A model generated the notes under the pieces. That model made no database searches and had not been told where the DNA came from. It worked only from the letters and a program-made list of their open reading frames with translations. Of a stretch of 64,000 bases of DNA, positions 41,301 through 53,146 are shown piece after piece. The stretch comes from Phaeosaccion multiseriatum (Eukaryota > Ochrophyta, other classes), in assembly GCA_965112735.1 (NCBI GenBank), contig OZ218950.1, forward strand, positions 6,448,001 through 6,512,000, in the 5' to 3' direction. The first letter of the stretch is position 1. Each line of letters begins with the position of its first letter. The position numbers were made by a program, and so were the translations under genes.

Positions 41301-44300
41301 GCATCGTAACGGACAATGACCTGACGAGGAGAGTGGTGGCGAAGAGCGTTGACCCCTCTTCCGGTGTGTCTGAGGTGATGACGCCCAACCCGCGGTGTGT
41401 GCAGATGGAGGACTCTGCTCTGGAGGCTTTGGGGGTGATGCTGGAGCGTCACTTCAGGCACTTGCCGGTGACGGATGAGGCGGGGTCTGTATCGGGGTTG
41501 CTCGACATTGCCAAGGTTATGTACGATGCCATTTCGCGACTGGAGAAGGTGGCGGAGAAGAAGAACGAGGAAGGAGGAGGTGACCCGAACGCGGCCGCCA
41601 TGGCAATGATGGCAACAATGCAGGCTGGGAGCAAGAAGGGCATGAGTGCGAAGCAGGCGGCGGCAATGCAGATGATGCTGCAGATGCTGGGGGGTGATGA
41701 CAACAAGCTGGCGTCCTTGGGGGAGGTACTGTCCTCCAAGGCGAAGCCTCTGTTCGTTTCTCCCTCAGACAGCGTGCGAGCCGTGGCGGAGGTGATGGCG
41801 GAGTGCCGAAAGGCGGTGCTGGTACTTGACGGACGCTCTCTCGTGGGTATCTTCACGCCCAAGGACCTGCTGAACCGCGTGCTGGCGAAGGGTCTATCTC
41901 CAGACGAGACGGCGGTGGAGGCGGTGATGACTCCCAACCCGGACAGCGTATCTCCAGAGCTGAGCGTGCTGGACGCGCTTCATCAGATGCACGAGTACAA
42001 GTACTTGCACTTGCCGGTGGTGGAGGAGAGCGGGAAGGTGATTGGTCTGGTGGACGTGATGGAGGTGATTGCTGCTGTTGTCGGGGAGGAGGGCTCTGAC
42101 GGATGGGAAGCCTTCTTTGGAGGTGCGATGGACATGGGAGACGAGTTTTCAGACACCGCGAGCCACCACAGTTTGGGCAGTATGAGGAGCAAGAGGAGCA
42201 CCAAGAGCAAGAAGACGACAATATCAGAGGCGCCATCGAAGGCTGCCGCGGCGGCTGCTGCTGATGCGCGGCCGGTGTCTCGCCTCCGGCCCAAGATGCC
42301 CATCATTATGGACGACTCGAGTAGCATCGAGGAGGTGGCGGTGGAGATGTCGAGGAAGAGGACAGACGCGGCTCTGTTGGTGAGCGAGGAGGGAGCGCTC
42401 CAGGGCATCGTAACGGACAATGACCTGACGAGGAGAGTGGTGGCGAAGAGTGTTGACCCCTCTTCCGGTGTGTCTGAGGTGATGACGCCCAACCCGCGGT
42501 GTGTGCAGATGGAGGACTCTGCTCTGGAGGCGTTGGGGGTGATGCTGGAGCGTCACTTCAGGCACTTGCCGGTGACGGATGAGGCGGGGTCTGTATCGGG
42601 GCTGCTCGACATTGCCAAGGTTATGTACGATGCCATTTCGCGACTGGAGAAGGTGGCGGAGAAGAAGAACGAGGAAGGAGGAGGTGACCCGAACGCGGCC
42701 GCCATGGCAATGATGGCAACGATGCAGACTGGGAGCAAGAAGGGCGTGAGTGCGAAGCAGGCGGCGGCAATGCAGATGATGCTGCAGATGCTGGGGGGTG
42801 ATGACAACAAGCTGGCATCCTTGGGGGAGGTACTGTCCTCCAAGGCGAAGCCTCTGTTCGTTTCTCCCTCAGACAGCGTGCGAGCCGTGGCGGAGGTGAT
42901 GGCGGAGTGCCGAAAGGCGGTGCTGGTACTTGACGGACGCTCTCTCGTGGGTATCTTCACGCCCAAGGACCTGCTGAACCGCGTGCTGGCAAAGGGTCTA
43001 TCTCCAGACGAGACGGCGGTGGAGGCGGTGATGACTCCCAACCCGGACAGCGTATCTCCAGAGCTGAGCGTGCTGGACGCGCTTCATCAGATGCACGAGT
43101 ACAAGTACTTGCACTTGCCGGTGGTGGAGGAGAGCGGGAAGGTGATTGGTCTGGTGGACGTGATGGAGGTGATTGCTGCTGTTGTCGGGGAGGAGGGCTC
43201 TGACGGATGGGAAGCCTTCTTTGGAGGTGCGATGGACATGGGAGACGAGTTTTCAGACACCGCGAGCCACCACAGTTTGGGCAGTATGAGGAGCAAGAGG
43301 AGCACCAAGAGCAAGAAGACGACAATATCAGAGGCGCCATCGAAGGCTGCCGCGGCGGCTGCTGCTGATGCGCGGCCGGTGTCTCGCCTCCGGCCCAAGA
43401 TGCCCATCATTATGGACGACTCGAGTAGCATCGAGGAGGTGGCGGTGGAGATGTCGAGGAAGAGGACAGACGCAGCTCTGTTGGTGAGCGAGGAGGGAGC
43501 GCTCCAGGGCATCGTAACGGACAATGACCTGACGAGGAGAGTGGTGGCGAAGAGTGTTGACCCCTCTTCCGGTGTGTCTGAGGTGATGACGCCCAACCCG
43601 CGGTGTGTGCAGATGGAGGACTCTGCTCTGGAGGCTTTGGGGGTGATGCTGGAGCGCCACTTCAGGCACTTGCCGGTGACGGATGAGGCGGGGTCTGTAT
43701 CGGGGCTGCTCGACATTGCCAAGGTTATGTACGATGCCATTTCGCGACTGGAGAAGGTGGCAAAGAAGAAGAACGAGGGAGGGGATGGAGCCAGCGATAT
43801 GATGTCATCGGCGATGGCAATGATGGCGAAGCAAAGCGGCATGAATAGTGCGCAAGCTTCTGCAATGAAGATGATGATGCAACAGTTGTACGGCGGCGCC
43901 GATAGTGAGCAGCAGCAAACGCTGGAGGATGTCTTGGCCTCCAAGGCGAAGCCTCTGTTCGTTTCTCCCTCAGACAGCGTGCGAGCGGTGGCGGAGGTGA
44001 TGGCGGAGTGCCGAAAGGCGGTGCTGGTACTTGACGGCCGCTCTCTCGTGGGTATCTTCACGCCCAAGGACCTGCTGAACCGCGTGCTGGCGAAGGGTCT
44101 ATCTCCAGACGAGACGGCGGTGGAAGATGTGATGACTCCCAACCCGGACAGCGTATCTCCAGAGCTGAGCGTGCTGGACGCGCTTCATCAGATGCACGAG
44201 TACAAGTACTTGCACTTGCCTGTGGTGGAGGAGAGCGGGAAGGTGATTGGTCTGGTGGACGTGATGGAGATTATCACCGCTACCGTGGGGCGTGAGGGCT

Positions 44301-45193
44301 CTGACGCATGGGAAGCCTTCTTTGGGAATGCTATGGATGCCGGAGGCGACGACTTTTCGGACACCGCATCGGAGCGGTCTGCGAGGTCGGCACGCTCGTC
44401 CCACTCGACCACCAGACATATCAAGAGCGGTGCCAGAGCGGTCAAGGGAGGGGTGGGCGCGGTTGCTGCTCCGGGAGCAATGTCTCCCCCCCGAGGTCTC
44501 GTGAGGCAGCACCACACGCCTGCGAGGGGCGGCGAAGGGCTCCAGGCGAGGGCTGTCATGCCAGTGGATGGAGATGGCGGTGCCCCTGGGGGGGACGGCA
44601 TGCTCCAGCACGACTACGAGGCGATGAGTGATATGATGGGCATGAGTGTGAGGGACAATCTCGAGGGAGAGGACGAGCAGTTCGTGTACAAGGTGCTCGA
44701 TCAAGAGGGACACACCCACCGCATTCGCTCTTCGGCAGAGCGGTTGGAGCCTCTGGTGGAGGCGGTGACTTCTAAGCTCACAAAGCTGGCGGCTGGCATG
44801 GGCAGTAGCAGCGACCTTACCGTCACTCTCAAGTACAAGGATGATGAGGGTGACGACTGCCTCCTTGCAGGGGATGACAGCCTGCACGAGGCCATAGACA
44901 TGGCGAGGGCAGCAGGATGGCCGGCCCTCAAGGTCAGCGCTGTTGTTGCCAGCGCACCGGCGAATGCAATGGCGCCTCCTCCTCCTCCAGCAGCTTCTCC
45001 TGCCGCGCAAGAAGGAGGAGGAGGAAAGAAATCAGGTGCAGACACGCAGACACCTGTAGCCTCGGCTGGGGTTTCTGCAGCCGGGGCTTCTCCCAAGGCC
45101 TCTGGGGGTTCGGGCAAGGCCCTGTTGGGAGTTGGGGTAGTAGTAGCCTTGGCTGCAGCGGCAGGCTTTGCGATTCTTGGGCGGAAGAAGTGA
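32316..45193 (+). CDS. Myosin heavy chain fused to UVR-like repeats, 16 CBS domains, PB1 and C-terminal membrane anchor (15 exons)
   Basis: Exons: 32316-32539, 32784-33000, 33327-33752, 34039-34227, 34421-34540, 34865-35092, 35346-35426, 35666-35806, 35950-36075, 36246-36386, 36641-36813, 37138-37285, 37443-37742, 38015-38266 and 38531-45193. All phases agree, giving about 3142 residues. Motor (about 60-840): P-loop GESGAGKT (222-229), switch I NDNSSRFG, switch II DIYGFE (about 528), then [14 protein letters not shown], and YIRCIKPN. Residues 839-955 hold degenerate IQ-like segments ([34 protein letters not shown]). About 960-1330 are seven roughly 40-residue helical repeats with a DF.xCxxLQ core, similar to UVR motifs. 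About 1415-2880 are four modules of four CBS domains. A PB1 domain (about 2970-3065) and a hydrophobic tail ([20 protein letters not shown]) before RKK end the protein. The tail resembles CBS-PB1 proteins of plants and fungi. Inferred: an actin motor tethered to a membrane with a ligand-sensing cargo arm. Confidence 0.9.
40000..44280 (+). repeat. Four tandem CBS-tetrad modules (DNA period 1104 bp between modules 2, 3 and 4)
   Basis: Each module starts RPVS(K/R)LRPK, at about 40010, 41164, 42268 and 43372. It encodes two CBS pairs ([25 protein letters not shown] and [25 protein letters not shown]). Modules 2 and 3 are almost identical over 1104 bp. The second CBS pair is near identical in all four. 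Spacers between pairs (Met-rich [11 protein letters not shown]) and between modules (Ser/Lys-rich) vary most. Confidence 0.9.
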
Positions 45194-45799
45194 TGAAATA
45201 TTAGGGATTTAGGAAATTAATTCTCATAGTTGACTGCCAACGGCAGTCGCCCTTACCCACAGCGGCATGCTCCCTTGATTGCATGCTGCTGCCTAATACG
45301 ATGGTGACGAACTACGACGCTGTGACTCTGTGAGTCCCCGAGCCGAGGGGCTACGGCGTTTCTCCCTCTCTCCCTCTTAACATGGGCACACGCAGAGTCA
45401 GTGCCCGCCTGAGTCCTCCTGTGCGCCACCCATCCTTATCGTGAATGGGTCTCTGCGGACCCACCTCCGCCAACCGTCGCCGCATTGCACACGCAGCACG
45501 TGCGTACAACTTAACGGATATCTTCCCCTACAAAGTAATTTTTTTCACCAGGGGAGCAACTACAATTACAAAAAGAGTTATCGTACCACGACGAGTCGCA
45601 GGGCAAGAACCCTACTCGCTTTCCTGCCTACATTCCTGCTATCCGTGTGGGGTAGAAAGGATGCACGTGAGAGGACAGGCTCAGCCCACCCACGGCCCAC
45701 CACCCACCACCTCCTTTTCCTCTCCTCCTCCCTCCTCCTCCTCCTCCTCTCCCTCCTAATCGATCCTACACAGCCCTTCCTAAGATACTCCTTCGGTTC
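45194..45799. other. Convergent intergenic region
   Basis: This holds the 3' flanks of the myosin and the plastid ankyrin genes. No gene, RNA or clear repeat is seen apart from CCTCCT tracts at about 45715-45755. Confidence 0.5.
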
Positions 45800-48373
45800 T
45801 CATGTGTCTTTCTTCTTTTTCTTTTTCTCTTCCTCCTCCTCTTCTCGTGCCTTCTCTTCTCTCATCTCCGCGTGGAATTTGCTCGCCTCTTGCACAAGGG
45901 CGTTGATGTACTCCTGCGGCAAGCAAGCAAGGGGATGCAGGGAGAGAGAGCTGCTAAGGACACATATCTGAGAAGAGAGGAGCAGCTTGCGAGGGGCCTT
46001 TGATACCCTCGCTCTCTCGCTTCGACAGGCGTGATGAAACCGTAACATGCGCCATCTGCCGGCCAGTAGAGGAGACGCGAGCTGTCATCTCGCCTTCATT
46101 CTTCAACCACCTCTCTCATCGGGCATCACACATTGATGCATCCATTCCGCGCCCCACGTCCCCCTCTTCTAAAGCCCGACTCGAGCCCATAACTGTCGTT
46201 CGGTTACCCCACCCTTTTAATGCCTGACCTGATCGTCTCCGGCGAATTGCGCTTCGAACTGCTCCCCTGCCTTGAAACCGTCATTGTTCCGAATGTCGGG
46301 GTTTGCACCGCTCTCCAACAGGTATTCCACGGTCTCGGAATTGCCCCAAAACGCGGCAGTCTGCAGGGGGGTATCGCCCTTTTTGCTGTGGGGGAGGGCA
46401 CGCATAGGTAGGGGAGAGGAAGGGAGGAGAAGGAGGAAGAGGAAGAGGAGGAGGTAGGGAGGGAGGGAGGGAAGGGTGAGGGAGGGAGGGAGGGAGGAAG
46501 GACGTGCAAGTCGAGTTGAGACAGGGAAGGGAAAATGGGACACAGCTCTGCGTGAAAGAAAGGAAGGAAGGGAGGGAGGGAGGGAGGGAGGGAGAGAGGG
46601 AGGCAGGTAGGAAGGGAGGACGGGAGGAAGGAAGCAAAAGAGGAAAGCTTCCACTCGGGCAGCGCTTACTTTTGTACGTCAAGGTCCGCGCCGCACCCCT
46701 CCACAAGCATCTTGACGAGCTCTGGAGAAGACAAAAGGGAGGCAAAGAGGAGGAGGAGGAGGAGGAGGAGGAGGAAAGGCTCGGCGTGAGGAAAGACAAA
46801 CGTATGATGTACACATGCCTACTTAACGCGCCTTGTGGGTCCAGGCCTCGCCTACCCACACCCTACCCAACCCCTCACCCACCCACCCGCCCACCCACCC
46901 GCCCACCCACCCGCCCACAACTCAAGGCTTCCCCTCACGGGTGGTCATTGCGCTTCCAACACCAACACCAACAGGAGGAAGAGGGAGTGCCTCTTGAGCT
47001 TGGAGGAGGGGCCATCTCACCTGTGTAGGCGTAGTAAGCAGCAAGGTGCAAGCTTGTCTCCTCGCCCCCCTGGGTGCTCTTGGAGTTAACGTCCACGCCC
47101 TGCTCGGTGACGAGGTAGACAATCATGTCTGAGAGATGGTTCTCTGAATAGGGGGAGGGGCGGGTCGGAGGGCAAAGAGGAGAAGGGTGAGGCAGAGCAG
47201 GGTGGGGGAAACGGAAGGAAAGGAAGGAGGAAAAAGAGACGAGAGGGAGAGAGAGAGGAGAGGAGAGCTACAGAGAGAGAGAGAAAGAGGGCACGGCTTT
47301 TTACGAATGGTTCGACGAGTGGTTCGGAGCCCCCGTGTCCCCCCTCATGTGCTGGTCAGAACCCGGCCCTGCTCCTTCCCCTTCCCCTTCCTCTTTCAGT
47401 GATGGGCCGCTCCCTCACACATGTAATATGTATTCATATCGATGGTACCTGTGGCAAGGAGGAGAGGCGTGTCACCGATGTCGTCGGTCACGCTGAGGTC
47501 CCCTCCTCGAGCGCAGTACTCCGCCACTGAGCGCGTAAGGAGGAACACACAGCAGTTGGTGATACGGCAGCGGTGGGGCAGTGGGGGTGAGGAGGGCAAC
47601 AACACATACATGCATCAGGGGAATGGGATTGGAAAGCTCAAATCTGATGCTTCCCCGTATGTCTTCGTTTGTTGTGGCCCCTCTCCACCCGTGTGGCTCT
47701 GTTCGTCTGTCTGTCTCACTCACTGACCTGCTTTCATGTCGTTATTGAGGACGGACGCGAAGATGTCAATGCCCACATCGCCCCCCTTGGGCTTATCCTT
47801 TGTGGTTGCCTCGTCGTCGCCGCTGATGTTGTCGCTCTTATCGTCATTGTTGTTCATGTGATACTGAGCGGGGAAGCCGATGGGGAAGTTGTCTTTTGCG
47901 TCTTTTGTCGCCGCCTTTGCCCTTGCCGCCGCTGCTCGAATGGTTGCTGCCTGGGCTGCCGCCTCTGCGGACTCTAACTCTGCGTCTACTAAATTCGCTT
48001 CTCTTGCTGCCTGTTCAGGTGTTGTTTCCTCGTTGTCCTCGTCTTCGTCGCTGGGTGGCACCAGACCAGGAATGTTAAACATCATCAGCGATGTTGTGAT
48101 CCCTCTCCTGCCCACCACATTCACGCTCCTTCGGCCAACGCTGGTGACACGCACCGCGGGGCCGTGGGCCTCTCTTCCGGCCGTGCATGCGGGGCAGGAA
48201 GGCTGGATCCAGTTGGAGCGAGTGCTACTGCTACCAATGAAGGAGAAGGAAAGTGCAGGAGGAAGGGCCAGCAGGAGCGCCGCCGCCACAGCGAGACAGC
48301 AGCTTGCGGCGCCACATAGACTCCTCCCGCTGAGGCTGCTGCTGACGCTGCCGCTGCGACCGATGCCTCGCAT
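45800..48373 (-). CDS. Plastid-targeted ankyrin-repeat protein (6 exons)
   Basis: Transcript order: 48373-47728, 47526-47449, 47143-47021, 46721-46670, 46385-46229 and 45913-45800. The phases are 1, 1, 1, 2 and 0 and agree throughout, giving about 389 residues. The N-terminus (GAASCCLAVAAALLLALPPALSFSFIG) is a signal peptide with a Phe-containing cleavage motif, indicating import into the secondary plastid. Residues 90-215 are acidic and Ala-rich. Four ankyrin units follow: VAEYCARGGDLSVTDDIGDTPLLLA, the IVYLVTEQGVDVN...TSLHLAAYYAYT unit, ELVKMLVEGCGADLDVQ, and KKGDTPLQTAAFWGNSETVEYLL plus SGANPDIRNNDG. The last exon adds a charged helix (EYINALVQEASKFHAEMREE) and ends in a KKKKKK run before DT. 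Small exons cut the repeats, unlike the neighbouring ankyrin gene. The gene starts head-to-head with the URB1-like gene. The partner and function are unknown. Confidence 0.85.
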
Positions 48374-48664
48374 AGCCGCTGCCTCAATGGTGATCCTATC
48401 CCCCGTACGTCTGGGGTGAAGGGTGCTCCGCCCCTCAGCCTCCTTCACGCTACGTTTCGTGCCCTTCCCCCGCCTCCTACTAGTGTGTCCGCTGAGCTGC
48501 CTCACTTGATTGATTGTCCAGGCCCTCCTCCGGTGTGTGGGGTGGTCTATTTCCTTAAGTGGAAGCAGGAAGCAGAGTGAGGAAGACCCAGGCAGCCATG
48601 CAGGCATACGGGCAGTATGATACGGCGGAAGGCCCTGCTCGACCCAAATCGGCTTTGGCTCGCC
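48374..48664. promoter_or_regulatory. Shared divergent promoter region (plastid ankyrin / URB1-like)
   Basis: The start codons of the two divergent genes are 291 bases apart, so both promoters lie here. No defined element is claimed. Confidence 0.5.
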
Positions 48665-51600
48665 ATGGCAGCCCCGGCGGCCATGATGGACCTGACGGAG
48701 TGGACGGTGGGTACATCAAGGCCTTTGGTACCTGGCTGCTGCTTCGCTGGCCTCTCTCCGCCATACTGAACATATCTTTCCATCCATCTCTCTCCTCCCC
48801 ATCTTGATCTCAATCACCCCCCCCTCTGCTGTTCAGAATGTGCTCAACAGCGACGACGAAGACGTGCTCGTGAAGGGACTGCATCGCTTCGCCGCTCAAG
48901 TCAGGTTCGAGCACCGCGCTTTGCTGCACACGGGCGGAGAGCATGAGAGCACCAGTGGCAGTGGGCGCCGACGGCGTGCCGGACAACAGGACAGCGATCA
49001 TGGAGACGATCCCACTAGTGAGGACGGAGAAGAGGACCATGGCGAGGATGATATCAAGGGAGACTTCTCACCCATGCAGCTTGACGAAGACCAGGCCAGC
49101 GAAGAGGGAGAGGACGGGGAGGAGGAGGAGGAGGAGGAGGAGGAGGAGGCAGGGCCGGAAGAGGGCGGCGGCGCGGGAATCGACAGAGAAGTCGGAGGCC
49201 TACTTCGAGAGTACATTGAGGGCTCTCCGCAACTGCAGGAGATGTTCACTCTGTGGGATCTGGACATGAGAAAGGTGATATAGTTCGAGAGAGAGTGAGA
49301 AGAGAGAGAGAGCTCTTCCACCCGAGGGGTGGGGTTGGGTTGGCGTGGTAGTGAGCGCTGCGCGTGCTGAACCCGATACTATTTCGCGTGCAGAGTCACT
49401 CCTATTCTTTGTCTGTACGCTGCTCGTCTGATCTTATCCATCGTTCGCTTTGTCCCTTGGTCCGTCTGTGCATATTCACCCACCCACCCACCCACCCATC
49501 CACCCACCCACTCCCACAGGCTGTCCCAGCACTGCAAGCTGCCCACACTGACGCCTTCACCGCCATCGTCAGCTGTCTTCGGGCCGCGTCGACTGCGGCT
49601 TCTTATAGAAGAGACGCTGACGACACGCTCGAAGGTGGTGCTCAGGTGGAGGAGGAGGAGCAGGAGGAGGAGGAGAAGGAGAGGGAAGCTCTGGTGACCG
49701 CTCTGCTGATGAGCGTGTACCGTCGCATTGTCCGGGAGAAGATGTCGGACCTTCAAGGGCAGCTCTCCAGCGAGCACCAGGGAGTGGTGCTGGCCACGCT
49801 GGGTCTGCTCACGGAGGGGGCGAGGCTGCCCTATAAGTCAATGGGGAGGGAGCTGCTGGTGAGACTCAACTCTCTCACCGGATCGGTGTTTGCCAAGCTC
49901 GCTTCTGGGGGAAGATGGAAAACAAAAGGCAGCAACAGTGGCGGCACCACTAGTAGTGGAGCCAATCTTACACACGTCAACGGCGGAGGAGCAGAAGGAA
50001 GAGGAAAGAAGAGGAAGAGGAGAAGGCAGGATCAAGGGCAGCTCGGCACGCAACCAGAGGTCGCCAGCAACATGCATGGGGAGAGCGACGCCAGTAGTGG
50101 TGCCGTCGGGCAGACTCGACATGTGTTTCTAGTGTTCCTCTTGGCCTTCTTGCAGAGTGGCGATGTGGCTACACAGCTCCAAATGCTCTCTCCACCGCCC
50201 ACGAGAGCCTCCAATACACAGGGGAAGGGCGGCGGTGTGTGTGGGGGGGGAGGGAGGAGGAAGAGGAGGAGGAGGCGGCGGCGGCGGTGGAAGCATTCTC
50301 GCCAACCTCCTCTTCAGAGTGAGTCTCAACGAAGATGAGCCGAGGACCGTGGAGCTCGTACTGTCTTGTCTTCACCGCCACGTGCTGCTGAATCGCCGCT
50401 TGCCGAGGCGTGTGAAGGTGCTTTTGTTCTGCAGGGGGAAGATGCTTACGCAGCTGCGAGGTTTGTACGACATGGTCGCAAGTGACCAACACCAGGATGC
50501 CGCAGAAGGAGTCGCAGAAGGGGAAGAGGAGGCGGAAGACGATGGAGGACAAGGAGACAGCGGGGGCGGAGAGGAAGGAGAGGGAGGAGGAGGAGGAGGA
50601 GGAGCAGGAGGAGGGCAGGCGGTGACGACGAAGGAGCAAGTCATACACCGGTGCTTGCATCCTCTCCTCACCAATGTGGTCCTGCTGCTCACGCAGGTCC
50701 TGTCCTCCCCAAGCCGCAGCTCCTCGCTGCTACTCTCAGATACGGAGGAGGAGAGGCGTGAGCAGCAAGATGCGTCCTCGGCAGTGGGCAGCGATGTGCA
50801 GACTGTGGCTCGCTCCGCCCTGAGCCGCCTGTTGGCGCTGCTCGCCGGGCACCGTGACCTCCGCCAGCGGGAGTTGGCTTTCCTCGTGCTCGATCGGTGC
50901 CCCTTCATGGTGACCACTTTCTTGCGCTCGGCCTTCAATGAGTCATCTCTGGAGCCGAAGCCCACCCTCCGAGGTCTGCGAACGCTCACCTACCTTACTC
51001 TCGTGTTGGACAGAGCTCCTCTCCCTGACGAGACATGCGCTCTCTTCTCCAAGGCTGCTGCCGAGGGAGGAAAGGCCAAAGTGCCGAGTTCGGAGAAGCT
51101 GCTCGGTGCTCTTCTCCCCCCCGCGCTGTCCAAGAGGGACCTCACGAAGGGTGTGCTGCACGGTGATGTGATGGTGAAGCTCGCTAGTCTGAGCATCATT
51201 GCAAGCGCATTGGCCCGCTGTGAGCGGGTCATACAGGGCTCGCTACCGCCACCACCATCGTCCCAAAGCGAGGGGGGGGTCCTTGTTGAAGGGCGAGGAG
51301 GAGGAAGGGGAGGAAGAGGAGGAGGAGGGGGTAAGGGAGGGGCGAGGAATAGACGTCCGGAGCCTGTGATGGAAGCCTTACAGGAGGCCCTCAGGTCGAG
51401 GCTGCCGGAAGTGCAGACTTTGCTTTCTTTACGGACCAAGGCCTCTCCGGCGAAAGGCGAGAGGAAGCAGACTGACACCGAACAACAACAACAAGCAGGA
51501 GAGGGACAAGGTCAGGGACAGATGGCCCAAATGGAGCGGAGGAGGAAGAAGAGTCGTCGGGAAGAAGGGGGGGAGGGCACGGAGGAGAAGGAGAAGGAGA

Positions 51601-52210
51601 CCAAAAGTGTCGAGATGGACACTGAAACGCAGGAGGAGCGGGAGAAGGAGGGGACAGAAGCAGGGGTAGGGGCAGAGGAGGCAGAGACAGACGCGAATGA
51701 CTTGTCGGTGCTGCTGCAGAGCAGGCTCCTGACGGTTCTTCGGCTGTTCCAGACCATCGTACCCTCTGCCGTCACCGCAGCCCACTTCGAGATGTTGAAG
51801 GTGCTGCCTCCGTCCACTGCCCAGCTGCTGGCCTTGCCTCCCGTACTCCAACTGGATCTCATTACTCTGCTCATGGAGGCCGAGCGATGGAGGGGGGAGG
51901 GTAACCAACAGCACTGGACCGCCAGCAGTGGGGGCGGAGGAGGAGGAGGAGGAGGAGGAGGCGGAGGAGGCGGAGGAGGGGACAAGGGGGGAGCGGGCTG
52001 CTCGGCGCTGGAACTGGTCCTGCAGGTGAGGCCGCGGTATGGTGCAGTGCGTTCGGGCGATGCAAGTAGAACCAACCCATGGCTCTACCCACCTGCCTAC
52101 CATACCCCTGTGCCTGTCTTTAGTCTGTCTGTTTAGTCTGCCTGTTTGTCCGTCCATCTGTCTGCATGTCTGTATGTCTGCCTGTCCGTATGTCTGTCTG
52201 CCTGTCTGCC

Positions 52211-52260
<50 letters not shown>

Positions 52261-52316
52261 CATGTCTGTCAGTCTGTCAGTCTGTCTGTCTGCATGTCTA
52301 TCTGTCTGTCTGTCTA

Positions 52317-52371
<55 letters not shown>

Positions 52372-52481
52372 GATGTCTTGCCTGTCTGTCTGTCTGTCCG
52401 TCAGTCTGTCTGTCTGTCTGTCTGTCTGCCTGCCTGTCTGCTGTCCATCTCACTGTCTGATGTCTTGTCTGTATGTATGTG

Positions 52482-52526
<45 letters not shown>

Positions 52527-53089
52527 GCCGACCTGTCTATCTGTCCATCTACCAATCCGTCTATATGTCTGTCTGCCTGCCTTTCTGTCTGCCTCGTATG
52601 CCTGCCTGCTGGAGTGAAGGACACATGCGTTACCTACCGGAGCTTGCTGCGTGTATGCAATCCTTCTCCCCTGCCCATGCATACCCCAGACCTAGTCTTA
52701 CTACCTCTCTTCTCTCCATTCCCCTCCCCACGCTTCCAAGCCTCAGCCCGCTCAACACCGCCTCCCCCCCCCCCCCTCCTCCGGTTCTCCTCTTCCTGTG
52801 CCTCAATACAACGCACACACACGCACACATACACAATTCAGTTGATGGTGCATGCCCCAAGCCCGCGCGTACGCACCGCTTGTCGAGCGCTCGCGGTGAC
52901 TGCCCTGACCAAGATCTGCGTGACGTACGTGGGTCGGCAGGGAGGGGGAGGAGGAGGGGCATCGGAGCAGGAGGCACTTATCTGGGTGGACTGTGTAACG
53001 GCAGACACCGTTCCCTGCATCGTCACGCTGGCGGAAGCAGCGACACACGACCCTTTCGCTTACTGGCAGCAAGCCTTGTCTGCTCCTCC

Positions 53090-53146
<57 letters not shown>

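Noticed and set aside
48559-48706. Upstream start (ATG 48598) for the URB1-like gene
   Set aside because: It is in a frame that leaves phase 1 at the donor and cannot join exon 2, whereas ATG 48665 joins in phase 0.
52100-52830. Cys-Leu-Ser-Val-rich protein frames over (TGTC)n
   Set aside because: A stop-free tetranucleotide repeat keeps every frame open. Flanking splice sites place it in an intron of the URB1-like gene.
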